Assembly (NCBI RefSeq): GCF_030272615.1
Contig: NC_081408.1
Span: forward strand, 202,392,341 to 202,456,340
Direction of reading: 5' to 3'
DNA length: 64,000 nt
Source: Cryptomeria japonica
Lineage: Eukaryota; Streptophyta; Pinopsida; Cupressales; Cupressaceae
Part shown: positions 1 to 11,117 of the stretch, piece after piece
Layout: the number at the start of each line of letters is the position of its first letter
How positions within the stretch are numbered: the first letter of the stretch is position 1
The notes under the pieces: model-generated
What the model was told of the DNA's origin: nothing
Database searches by the model: none
What the model saw: the letters and a program-made list of their open reading frames with translations, nothing else
Translations under genes and position numbers: made by a program

Positions 1-2053
1 TTGCGTGTGAGCTAGAAGGTGGATCATTGTGTGGTTGTAGACTTTAACTGCAAAAGACCTCCCTGCTGGACATGGAGATGAGGAAGGCTGCCAAAAACAA
101 ATAAATGCCAGTCAAGAGCAAAGCAAATGCTCATGTTGATGTTTGGCAGCAGCACAAACATGAAGCAAATGCACTTGGTTGTTGTAAAGCCCACTCCCCA
201 CCATTCTTTGCTAGCTTCCTCTTTGTGGTGGTGAAAAGAGACATTGAAATTTGAAAGCAAATGCAATCAGGTGCCATTAAAAACTTAGGAAAAGCTTCAA
301 AAAGGCATTCCCAGGCAAAATGTTTTGTCCCACATTGGCTGGGCGAGAGCTTTTGTAAATGTTTAAATGTAAATCCTTACAGTAGTAATATGTCTAAGCA
401 ATAAAGGCTTTTGACAGAGAAGGTGACTGAGTGGTGACCAAGTGGACCCCACACAAGCATGCTTCCCGAGGCAGATAGGCAAAATTTTGCATAGGAAGGT
501 CGGCTTAACGAGTGAGCAAGTTCGAGAGAGATCAATGGCTCGCGCTATTTCGCAAAAGGAAGATGCACGCAAGTTACACCCCACGAAGTTGCGAAAGCCA
601 GGTGGCGGGTACAATCAGCAGTCCAGCAGGCGGGTCCCGGTGAGGTGGCAGTGACGTGACACACAGTTGGCGCACATGTGGCAGTCTAGTGGTGATGACA
701 TGGCACTGAGGTGGCATACACATGGCGGCCAAGTGGCGGATGAGCAAGCGAACATGTGGCGGTGATGAGGTGTCGTCCTAGGTGGCACCTAGTGGACCCC
801 ATCAGCCAATCAGACCCCAACACGTGGCAAGACATCAAAGCACATCAGAGGCAAAAAATTAAAATTAAAATTGTTTATTATATAGTTTAAACTATATTAA
901 TAAATGAAAAATTTAAATGATGGTGCACATTGGGGAATTAATTCGCCCAGAGTCTAAATTTTGGCCAAAATATAAAGTGTTATATGTTTTCGGAAAGCTC
1001 TTGGAGTGAGGAATCCGATTATGAGGTTAATTTTGACAAATATGAGATATTTTGGAAGCAGTTTGGCCAGAAGTAAAATTTAGTTAGAGAGAAGATATTT
1101 GATATTTTCAGTTATAGATTTGATTCTCTTCCCTCTCCTTCTTATTCCAAATTCTTCTCAGTTGTAGGGGTTCCAGTTTTTGAGAGATTTGCTCCAAGGG
1201 AGAAATCCGAAATTGCAGGTTCCAGTGATGGCATCATTTTATCAATGCAAATGATAGTGTGTTCGTCTATGTTTTCAGTGTTGTCTTTACTGTAGGTTTA
1301 GTTTCAGTTTGCAGGTTCACACATATGCAAGGCATGTGTGAGTTTCCATGAAATTGTCTCTAAAATGTACTCATATTCATATAATTTCATATTATCAAGG
1401 ATAATTTGAGTTGTCTCTTTTAGATTCCTCTAAGAGTGTAATGTTGTCTTTTGGGTATTCTTCAAGGAAGGATTTAAATCCTAAAACCCAACATTAATGA
1501 TTTTGAATGCATATTGGATATCTACATATAAGTATGGTTTTGTGATAGAGCAGAGGATTGTATTAATGTAAGGCATTGATACATGAAAATTTAATGTTGA
1601 AAAGAACTTGCATCTGAGATTTCTCATCCAGTTTTATGCATGACTCTGTGGCCTGGATAAGGCACTGGTCTCTTGTAATATTGAAAGGTTGTCAGAACAC
1701 CTTTTAAAAATAAAAAATCAGAATATCTTTTTATATTTTATGTTATGTGGAAGTGTCCCTCCATCTCATGATTCAAAATGTTGAGTTGCAAGTGTGGATC
1801 TAGCCCATCTACAATTATCTCTTAGTTTTTGAACCTTTTGAGATCCATCTACTTTTGATTGATGCAGTCTTGTGTGTAATAGGTCTGATTAAATGCATCA
1901 AAGGTATACCCGCCTAGGTTTTGCAGAGCCTGAAGAGTAGAAGGATTCATATCCTTGTCATGTTGTCCAAACCCTAAGGTGTTTCATTGATTGAGATTGG
2001 CTATCTCATAGATAGATTTGCAGGTATACTTGGGTTATCACTTTTGGTGAACA
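1..2053 (+). repeat. Partial LTR of the long-LTR family C
   Basis: This stretch aligns by eye, with many substitutions and indels, to about 57,000-59,490. The shared blocks include the 'cccacattggctgg' segment (332 here, 57,719 there), the GC-richer block with 'cacgtgg' motifs, and the final 'tgggtta' to 'gaaca' end at 2053 and 59,490. It is therefore the 3' part of an LTR of the same family as element C. The window starts inside it. The primer binding site that follows the other copy at 59,498 is not seen here, so this is either a 3' LTR followed by foreign DNA or a 5' LTR cut off at its end. Short reading frames in it look incidental. Confidence 0.7.
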
Positions 2054-3439
2054 ACAATGTCTCTTATATGTTTTATTCTATATATATGCATTTCTTTTCC
2101 ATATGAATGTATGTAATGCAAATGATTATGAATGTATATTTTTGTTTCTTTGATATGCAAATAAATGACAATGCAAATAAATAATTATGAAATGTATGAA
2201 GCTATATGAAATGTTATGTATGCAGCTAAAACATCTCAAAACACAAGTACTCAATCGAAGAAATGATGATAAAAAGACCACTTAGCATAAGTAATGATGA
2301 TGCTTTTAGCTCTCCTTTAGAAGATAAAGAGATTATTACCATACCGAAATCAGTCTAGATTCACAAAATTGCAAAATGATATGCAAAATGATGTACAAAA
2401 TGCAACCTAAACCTAGTTACTGGATTTCAAATACTTAAGATTCATCACTGAGCATAACAAACACAATAGGCAGGTTAGAGTTCCTTTCTTTTTTAATGTG
2501 CAATATTAATTATCTTGTCTGCAATGACCCTTTTTCCATTCATATCCTTGGACAGATTTCGCAGGGACCCGAATTGCATCATAAAGAAATTCCCTCAAAA
2601 CAAACAAAGAAATGATATGGACCTCCCTGTAGCATACAAATAAGTAGAGTTGAGGTATGTGAGGTGATTTCACCTTGATGTGAATGCTCTTATCATAGAC
2701 ACCTAACTAGTTTATATGTTTCCAAATCATCGGGATCATTCCCACAAGCATAAAACAAAGAAAACATTATGCCCCCAATCCTTGCTCCTCTTAGTCACAA
2801 TAGACTTCCTCGAGTTACTTAGAGGGACAATAATTGAAAATCAATATAAAAGACAACAAACAAAGAAAATTTTCATTCATAGCTCAAACTGTATAGTGAT
2901 TGTTTTCTGTTATGTTGTTTTGCTTGTGCACTCAGTGATAAACTCTTTGGTAGTTAGGAGACAGGTGACTGACTCGGAGTGGACGACTAGGTTTCACTGA
3001 CGGAAGAATGACTTGGTTGACACTGCTTAGGATATGTAATGTGCTCTATCGAGTAACCTAAGACTAGGATGTTGATCAGTTTCAAGTCATGAGGGTTCCA
3101 ATGAAATAGGATGTCACAAAAGTGACTGAAAATATGTACAAGCGAAAGCAAAAGATGCATGAAAGTGGGAAATGCCAACGTTGCATTGATAGATGGAGCA
3201 CTTGAGTACAAGAGGCACCTATTTGCCAGGCTTTCACCTGCTTGGCAGAGATTCATTTTTTTTTTACGAAGGTGCCTGTTTACTAGGTTTTCACTAGGGC
3301 AATTTCTCTCTCTCTCTCTCTATATTTTTTTTTCTTTACCTTTTTTTGGTTTTTTGGATTTCTTCACGATTTTTTCTGACTTTTAGGATTTTTTTCAGGA
3401 CTTTTTTCAGTTGTACATGTTTGCTGGAGCAAAGAATGC
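2054..3439 (-). other. Probable 3' untranslated region of the Tat element and its unresolved border
   Basis: No gene is seen here. On the minus strand this lies after integrase. It contains a T-rich stretch on the plus strand (3300-3420, including a CT dinucleotide run at 3307-3322). It also has two copies of a motif like 'gtgaaaacctrg...aggcrcc' (around 3215-3290). The same motif lies after the reading frame of element NA at 48,590-48,660, so it is probably a conserved 3' region of this retroelement group. The part from 2054 to about 2700 is AT-rich with many 'atgcaaatg' words. No 3' LTR matching 13,474-14,628 was recognised, so the true left border of the Tat element is uncertain. Confidence 0.45.
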
Positions 3440-4561
3440 TAAGTGAAGAATTTATTCAAGTGTATGGTGTTAATCGGTTCACAGAGTTGTTCTCCTTCCA
3501 AGTTTGAGAGTTGATAGGCACCAGAGCCATATGCTACAGTAACAATGTAGGGACCCAGCAAGTTGGGTTCAAGCTTCCCTTTATTGTCGTGAAACTGTTG
3601 ATTTTTGGGATTTTCTCTCAGAAACTAGGTCACCAGCTTGAAATTCTCTTTGTTGAACTTTCTTGTTATATCCTTTGGACATTCTCTTCTGATACACTCT
3701 AAGATGATCAAACGCCACTTACCGATGCTCATCCAGCAATTCAAGTTCTTGCAATCTAGATATTATATGATCTTCATCAGTAACAATACCTTGCAATGCA
3801 AATCTTAGAGATGGTATTTCTACTTCAATAGGTAATACTGCTTCAGACCCATACACCAAAGAGAAGGTGTACCCAGTAGGTGTTCTGATACTAGTTCTGT
3901 AAGCCCATAGTGCAGGATTGAGCTACAAATGCCAATCCTTCCTAGACTTGTTCACTGTTTTGTGCAAGATAGTGAGTAGGTTTTTGTTAGATACCTCAGC
4001 TTGTCCATTACCTTGAGGGTAATATACTGATGATGAGTGTTTCTTTATTTTTAATTTCTCACAAAGCTTGTCCAGATCTTTATTCTTGAATTGTCCTCTA
4101 TTATCAGTCACGGTGGACAAAGCTATCACATACCTAAAAATTATATAGTTTAGGATGAATAAGGTGACTTGTTTACTAGTTGCTTTGGTGAGTAGAACTC
4201 CCTCTACCCACTTGGTGAAATACTCAGTGGCAGTTATGATAAATTTATGTCTGTTGGATGATGCAGGATTTATCTGACCAATGAGATCAAAGGCCCATTG
4301 CTGAAAACACCAATGTGTAATGAATTGTATGAGATCCCTTGCAGGGGAATGTATGAGATTTCCATGAAGCTGACATTTCTCACAAGTTTTAGCAAATTTT
4401 ATGGCGTCTTTTTCCATATCTAGCCAGTAGTAGCTAGCCCGTAATAGTTTTCGAGCTAAAGTAAAACTATTTGAATGAGATCCACAAATACCTTCATGGA
4501 CTTCCAATAATGCACATTTAGATTTTTTAGTTTCTAGACATCTAAGCAATGTATCGTCCAA
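3440..4561 (-). pseudogene. Tat element integrase (pol C-terminus)
   Basis: Integrase joins element cDNA to host DNA. From 4561 downward the frame shows the zinc-binding N-terminus: a His pair in 'LLEVHEGICGSH', then 'CEKC' about 45 residues later. The catalytic core follows, with Asp in 'WAFDLIG', Asp in 'VTDNRGQF' and Glu in 'GNGQAEVSNK', so the DDE triad is visible. The frame reaches a TAG at 3923-3925 after 'DWHL', where the family continues with a Gln codon. Beyond it the conserved downstream segments can still be followed to about 3690 ('LNPALWAYRT', 'AVLPIEVEIP', 'VYQKRMSKGYNKK'), and more weakly to about 3440. A frameshift separates it from the upstream RNase H around 4562-4580. It is a decayed copy. 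Confidence 0.85.
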
Positions 4562-4580
4562 ACCTCATCTAAATAAATCG

Positions 4581-5159
4581 TTACCTATGATAACATATGG
4601 CGAAGTGTTTCGAGTTAGGTTTTTCAGGAATAATTTGATCGCATAGATAGGAATAGATGTGGCTGTATCTAGATGAGTCATGTCCAATAATAGAACAAAC
4701 TATTTGGGTCTCAGGAGAATCATAAGCTAGGTAGTATAACTCTTCCACCAGGAAATCAAAGCGAAAATTGGACTCCTGTAGCTCAGGTATAGATGTCAAG
4801 GTGGCCATAGCATCTGCTGCTCTGTTTGCTGATCTAGGAATCTGTTGGAATGATACTAAAGCAAAGTACTTCTTGAGATCATCCACCATCCTCTTGTAAG
4901 GCATCAATTTCTCATCTCGAGTCTAATATGTATCATTGATTTGATTGATGACCAGCTCAGAATCTCCATAGATATGTAATTCAACAACTTTCCATTCAAT
5001 AGCTAGTTTTATTCCATTCACCAAAGCTTCATATTCTACAATATTGTTTGTGCAAGGAAATAGAATCTTGTAAGACTTTGGGATTGAATACTTCTGAGGA
5101 GTAATAAATAATATGCCAGCACCTGAACCATTTTGAGTAAAGGAACCATCGAAGAACAT
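4581..5159 (-). pseudogene. Second (archaeal-type) RNase H of the Tat element
   Basis: From 5159 downward the protein starts 'MFFDGSFTQNGSGAG', with the first catalytic Asp in 'FDGS'. It continues with 'NNIVEYEALVNG' (catalytic Glu) and 'IYGDSELVINQ' (catalytic Asp), which is the plant-like archaeal RNase H fold. A TAG at 4923-4925 interrupts it where the family has Gln. The frame then resumes with 'MVDDLKKYFALVSFQQIP' and 'RSANRAADAMATL' (the late conserved Asp-containing motif). Such an extra RNase H between the RT-linked RNase H and integrase marks Tat/Ogre elements. It would act on RNA:DNA hybrids during reverse transcription. All key residues appear present despite the stop. Confidence 0.85.
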
Positions 5160-5199
5160 CTTCCAGGGTTGTTGAGTAAGATGCTTTATTAATTCATTT

Positions 5200-6693
5200 G
5201 GGAACTTGATGTGTAGTGGTTGAGTATCCTCAAGTGGAGCTTCAACAAGTTGATCAGCAATTACCTATCCTTTTATGGCTTTGCGTTCCACATATTCAAT
5301 GTTAAACTCTATAAGGATCATGACTCATTTTGCGAATCTTCCTATGAGTGTTGCTTTATTAAGAAGGTACTTAAGTGGATCGATTTTGGCCACTAGCTTG
5401 ACTGAATGTGGTAGCATATAGTGCCTCAGTTTCTATGATGCAAAGACTAATGCCAAGCATGCTTTTTCTATTATACTGTAGTTCATTTCATAAGACACCA
5501 ATGTCCTGCTAATTTAATAAATAGCCCATTCCTTTTTGTTGTCATCCTGTTGTGCTAGAAGTGCCCTCAGTGATGAATTAGTTGCTAATATATATAAGAT
5601 GAGTGGTTTACCCTGAATAGGTGGCATCAATATTAGCAGATTAGGCAAGTACTCTTTTATCTGCTAAAGATGTTGTTCACACTGCTGATCCCAGTTGTAT
5701 ATTATTCCTTTTCTCAATACTTTTGTGAAAGGTTGAACTTTGTCTGCTAGTTGAGAAATGAATCTTCTAATGGATTAGAGATGTCCCTGTAGACTTCTAA
5801 TTTGACTGATGTTCTTCGGAGGTGGCATTTCCATTATAGCTTGGACCTTCTTAGGATCAACCTTGATTCCCTTTTTTGAAATGATGTAGCCAAGTAGTTT
5901 ACCAGATGTCACTCCAAATGCACACTTCTTTGGATTTAATCAGAGCTTAAAATTTTCCATTCTGTCAAGTATAGGACCTAACTCTTGAATATGCATTGAA
6001 CTTTTCATAGTCTTTACTAAAGGTGTCATCAACATAATCTTCCATATTCTTATGCATCATGTCATGAAAGATAGTTGTAACTGCTATTTGATAGGTCGCC
6101 CCTGCGTTCTTTAACCCAAATAGCATAACGTTCCAGCAAAAGGTTCCCCATACACAGGTGAAAGCTATCTTTTCTTGATCTCCAAGAGCAATTTTAATCT
6201 GATTGTAGCTAGAAAATCCATCCATTAGTGAGTACATCTCATACCCAGCTATCATGTCGACTATCATATGAATATTTGGCAATGGAAAGTCATCTTTTGG
6301 ACATGCTTTGTTGAGATCTCTAAAATTTGTACAAACTCTGATAGATTTATCTGCCTTCGACACATGCACTATGTTGGAAATCCATTCAGCATAATCTATT
6401 GCTCTGATGAACCCAACTTTGAGCAGTTTCTCTAGTTTAGCTTTGACCAATAATGCTACATGTGGGTGCATCTTATGGAGTTTTTATTTAACTAGTTTTA
6501 CTCCTGGCATGATTGAGAGATGGTGCATAATGAGATCAGGATCCAAGCTTGGCATATTAGAGTATGTCCATGCAAAGTTTATTTTCTTTTCTAAGAATAG
6601 CTGAGTGAACTCCTTCAATTCTTCTGCTAATAGTGATTGAGTTACGTGAAGACCGCTCCTAGAAATGACTGGGCAGTATACTAAGTATCTCAC
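5200..6693 (-). pseudogene. Reverse transcriptase and RT-linked RNase H of the Tat element
   Basis: On the minus strand, RT motifs run in order: 'FIRAIDYAEWISNIV' near the start (usually SxWxSPVV), 'VCTNFRDLNKACPKDDFPLP', 'YSLMDGFSSYNQI' (first catalytic Asp), 'FGLKNAGATYQ' and 'MEDYVDD' (the YVDD box, near 6020). After a frameshift at about 5980 the connection continues with 'KCAFGVTSGKLLG', 'VDPKKVQAI' and 'IRSLQGHL', then 'NWDQQCEQHL'. A degraded RT-linked RNase H ('YSIIEKACLALVFA', 'LRHYMLPH') lies at about 5490-5380. Stops include TAA, TGA and TAG at expected Gln and Arg sites. The RT core is complete in outline but the gene is dead. Confidence 0.85.
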
Positions 6694-8401
6694 CTTTAGG
6701 TACGTCCTTTATTTTCTCTTTTTTAGATTCTGACACCGCCACAATATGGTTTTCACCATCAGATCTTTTATTTTTATTTTTCTTGTTTTTGCGACTAAGA
6801 TACTTGATATCCACTTCAGTCATATTTTCACTTTGTTCACTAGTGGAAGAGTTTATAGGTTTGACCGCATTGAGATAGTAGGAAAATGTATAGTCATTGG
6901 CAAAAGTAGGTATATCCATGGGTTGGTTCTGTAAAGTACAGTCAATCAATTTGGGATGTACTAAGGACAAATTTTGGATAGGTTCAAGAGCATTCACAGT
7001 ATTGTTATCATAGCTATGGATCGAAAAGTTGAGTTCCAGAATGATACCTTGCATAAGTGTCTCGAGACCAGGAAGAGTCAAATCATGATTATTAAAGTTC
7101 ACGTTAGGATTTAATCGATCTAATCCAATAGACATACTTGTAACATCGTTTACTACGCCAGACTAGACACCATATCATGGTTTAACAATAATAAGACTAG
7201 TAGGCAACTTTTCATTGTTTGTAGCAAATGATTCAGAATTTGAGGCTGAGTGGATATCATCATGAATAGGACTGTCATCAGAGTCATCAGATGGAGTTTC
7301 CAAGCCTCTTTCAAGTAATTTAGTAAGCATATGTATGGTATCAATACCAACATCTTTAATGCTACAATTTCTTTCATGTTGTGGTTCATTTGTCATTTGT
7401 ATCAGACACACCTGTTGACATGATTTTATTGTTTCTGTGATTTGTCGTCATCTACTCCATTTAGCTTCTTCTGGACTGATGACTGGTTCTTGTTCTATAG
7501 CTTCCAACTCTTCCTATGTAGTGCTATAACTGATTTGTTCTGTTTTAGGATAAGGGTACATTGATGAGAATCTTTCTAGTATTCTTCCTTCTTTCAATCC
7601 TTGTTCATAATTTGCTTGCCTCTTTTGTCTTATTTGTTGTATTTCTTTCTCTAGTTTTATGTGCATCAGCTCTTGAGTATCATCTATGACACCACTAGAT
7701 TCTTCTAGAGTTTCTATAGTGGATGTGTCTGAAAGATAGTCAGGACCCCATTCATACTCGTTTGAATCAGTCTCTAAAGCATCTACTTGTTGCCTGCCAG
7801 TATATGTGACTGGAACTTTTAATGGTGCAAACAATTCTCTGATTCTTACCATTTCATCTCTTATATCCTTAGGAACCTCAACTTCTTGTATTATCGTAGC
7901 TGATACCATCGAAGCCTGATCACTGGCTATTTCTTCTTTCTTGACTATCGATTCCTCTTTCTCTTTTCTACACTCTACTTTTGTTTGTTTAGTGTCTGCT
8001 TCATGTAATATTAAAGGCGATAGCTTTTTTGGGAACTTAGACTTAGAAACATGTTTTTGGTCTGATGTCTTTTTCGGATTATATCCCAGTCCAGCCTTAT
8101 CATTTGTGGATTTGGTTTGTAGCTAAATTGGTTCAGTAATACCTTCTTTTTGTTTTCCTAGAGGACCAGTACTTGATTATCCCTTACATTGAATTATTTT
8201 ATAGCCAGGAACATATTGGTTTGAGGAAATCTCACAGTGTCGTACCTCCTCATTTGGACTATCTTCCTTAAAGAGCCAGTTAAGAACAACATCCTCTTCT
8301 ATTTCATCTACCAAGGAGGTAGAAGACTATACAAAGAGACCATCATATATGGTATTTGGAGCCAAATTTTGTGTTCTCATAGCCTCTGATGGTTTGCCCA
8401 A
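6694..8401 (-). pseudogene. Spacer of the Tat polyprotein between protease and RT
   Basis: This 1.7 kb part of the minus-strand frame links protease to RT. It codes for hydrophilic, acidic and Lys-rich sequence with no catalytic motif that I recognise. Visible segments include 'RDEMVRIRELFAPLKVPV' (about 7850), an acidic Ser/Asp stretch with 'DDSDDSPIHDD' (about 7270), and 'PNVNFNNHDLTLPGLE' (about 7090). It ends in a Lys/Asn-rich run, 'SRKNKKNKNKRSDGE', just before RT. A long non-catalytic insert here is common in Tat/Ogre elements. Several frameshifts and stops are present. The function in the family is unknown to me. Confidence 0.6.
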
Positions 8402-9496
8402 CTATTTTGGTGATGGAGGGAGAGAGACTAATGATAGTACCGGTTCTATCTTGTAGCCATCCATGCTAGTATTTGTAATCTTCAATCTCTTTTCTAAGTT
8501 TTTCATCAGCATTTCTGGATCTTCATTTGGAGAGGCAGCCCTATTATGAGGCACAAAAGTATTTGCACCTTTTGTCAATGCATTATAGATGACATTTGTA
8601 TCAGCAGGAACACTGACTTCAGCTCCGTTATAAGGAAACTTTAAGCATTGGTGATATGTTGATGGTACTGCCTTCATTTCATAAATCCATGGCCTACCCA
8701 GTAATATATTGTATGACAATGGAATATCAAGAACCTAGAAAAGGACATCTCTCTCTATCAGTCCAACTCTAATTGGTAATGATACTAGACCTTTGGAGGT
8801 CCTTTCTTCCTCACCATATGCTTTTATTGTTATTTTCTTGCCAAGATCAATAACATTTTTAGAGAATCCTAGTTGTGTAAGCAGATGATAAGTACAGATA
8901 TTCAACCCTGCGCCTCCATCTATCAAAACACATTTAACTCTGTGTTTGTGGATCATGGCCTCAATATGCAATGGTTAGTTATGTGGATGATTTGATGAAT
9001 TGTCATCTTCTTCAGAGAAGGTCAAATAGTGAGTTGAAGTCAAATGACCCACCATAGATTGAAACCGATCAATGTCTAAATCTTTTCGAATGTTGGTAGT
9101 GACCAATGCTTTGTCTAGGATTTCCTTGTGAGCAGATGAAAGTTGTAGCAATTCAAAAATTGAAATTTGAGCATTTGTCCTTTTTAACTATTCAACCACG
9201 CTATATCGGGAGGATGATGATGAAGTTAACTTTTTAAATTTGTCCAAGGTTGATTCCTTTTGTTTGTTTGGCAAGGATGTTGGATTTGATGTTTCTTGAG
9301 CCAAGTTGGAAGAACTAGCTCCTTGGAGGGTAACTTTCTTTTGAGATCAGCTCAGAGCTCTTGCATACCGTGATTCATTTAGTTTATCTTGAACTATAAT
9401 CACATTGAAATATTCCAAGTGTGAAGGCTCAATCACGTTGATAATGTTGTCTTGGTTGGCATAAGTATAATTTACCTTAGCACCTCCTTTGGTCTT
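8402..9496 (-). pseudogene. Tat element aspartic protease region
   Basis: The frame is the same as the second half of gag, so Gag and protease form one polyprotein. Around 9210-9090 comes 'TNAQISIFELLQLSSAHKE', a conserved helix that precedes protease in this lineage. The protease follows with 'CVLIDGGAGLNIC' (8930-8895), which carries the catalytic Asp, although the usual DSG or DTG is DGG here. It is closed by '[18 protein letters not shown]' (8715-8660), the conserved ILGRPW segment. The stop at 8735-8737 is TAG where Gln is expected. The protease would release mature Gag and Pol parts. About 60 residues of less conserved tail follow to a TAG at 8402-8404. Confidence 0.8.
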
Positions 9497-11117
9497 TTAG
9501 GAATCACCTTGTTCGTAAGCAGGCAAAGGGTCTTTAAATGTTTTATGATCAACATTGGTTGGATGATTCCCAACAACAACTTTACCAGTGTCTATGAGAT
9601 CTTGAATCTCATGTTTTAGCTTCATGCAATTGTTTATGTTATGACCCTTATTCCAATGGAAGTCACAATATTCATTTTCTCTCCACCATCTTCGTTTGAC
9701 ATCTGGATCATATGGTCTAGAGTTATCTGGTAGTGTTATCAAGTTGTTTTCCAATTGAGTTTTGAAAGCAGATTCATATGATTCTTTGAGAGGAGTAAAA
9801 TCACGTTTAGGTTTGGAAAGCCAAGGCTTTTCTTTGAACCATTCCTTTGCTTTCTTTGGTGAATTCTCTACGGCAGCCTCAACAGCTTTAAGTGCTTGTG
9901 TACCACTAGCCAAGTTGAATATTGTGGATTTTGAGTTGGTTTTAACAGTGTCTACTACTCCATCATTAACAAAATTCTTATTGTTGTCTTTGCAAAATTT
10001 CCAATACTTTTTCTTCTCTTTAGAGCTAGATCCTATTTGTGTTTCTTTCCAAGGTGTGATATCCCTCTTTTTTATGAGCACATCTTCCATTCGAATGGCA
10101 TTATCTACCATTTTGTTAAATGATGGGTGTACTTGCATTTGTATGCTATATTTCAGTTTGGGGACCAAGTTATTGACAAATATATCCATTTTCTTAGAGT
10201 CTGGAATAGGTTGTGGGTACCTAGAGAACATCTTTCTCCAGCGTTGGAGAAAAGTAAGAAGAGGTTCCCCTATTTTCTGTTAAGTATTACAAAGATCAAT
10301 CATAGTCACAGGATGTCGAATGTTGTAATAATAGTTGGATTAGTTCTTCAAATGTTTTTATTTCTTTGGGTAGACTTGAGAACCATTCCATTGCTTGACC
10401 TCCCAAACTCCTTGGGAAGAGACGCATGAGGTACGTTTGATCGTGCATGAAATCCATACAAGCAACACTAAATTCCCTAACATGATCTTGAATATTTGAG
10501 GTACCATCATATTTGTCAAATTTTGGGATTTCCACTTGTGGAGGAAATGGAGGCATGTGTAGATTCTTGTCAAATGGAAAGGGACATATTATTTCCAAAG
10601 AATATTGTTTTGGAGACTTGTCCTTATTCTTCAGTTCTGTGACCTCCATCTGCAAAGCTAGTAACTATTTATGTACCATGAGTATAGGTGAGTCTTCCTT
10701 TTTAGTAACAAGTGTCTGAACATCATATCTAGTAGGAAGTTTGGCACCTTGTTTTGCTAGTTCTAAGAAATAGTCTTCCTTTTCTCGGGTCATGATAACT
10801 TTCATCATTTTTCTAAAGCCTTTGTCCTTTTGACAATCAAGGATTTCTTTTTCTAGAGGTTCAGTGTCTTCATCAGTCTCACTTGATGATGTGGAGTCAT
10901 TATGATTTTTAGGAATATTATGGTCATTTTTGTTTCCATCATTGTATTCTATCTCATGTATAGTGGGAGATTTTGGTTCATCAAAAATTGGTCTGCCTGA
11001 TGATGATGGCATGTCAGTGAGTAGATCCTTCAGGTAGAATGGATTATCTTGATAGGTGAAGGTTTGTCCTTTGCCTTTGCCTTCTTTCTTATGAGAAATC
11101 CTAGTTTGAATAGGCAT
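9497..11117 (-). pseudogene. Tat element Gag
   Basis: Gag forms the virus-like particle. I chose the start at 11,117 because it gives 'MPIQTRISHKKEGKGKG', a basic N-terminus that resembles 'MPIETRSKSKK' in element NA. A Ser/Asp/Glu-rich part follows. The capsid-like Retrotrans_gag domain starts after a TAG at 10,665 with 'VEIPKFDKYDGTSN', then 'FPRSLGGQAMEWFSSLP', and after a frameshift near 10,320 'FSRYPQPIPDSKKMDIFV'. The C-terminus has a zinc-finger-like motif, 'CDFHWNKGHNINNC', followed by 'MKLKHEIQDLIDTGKV', typical of Tat and Athila Gag. It has two frame breaks at most and few stops. It belongs to the same polyprotein as the protease. Confidence 0.85.

Noticed and set aside
363-654. Overlapping reading frames on both strands near 'cgggtaccc'-like text
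   Set aside because: They lie in an LTR fragment; the matching LTR at 57,700-58,200 does not keep the same frames.
7941-8126. Plus-strand frame opposite the Tat polyprotein
   Set aside because: It is a shadow of the minus-strand coding frame with no motif.
9762-10429. 173- and 100-codon plus-strand frames
   Set aside because: They are antisense to Tat Gag, which has clear capsid and zinc-finger motifs on the minus strand.
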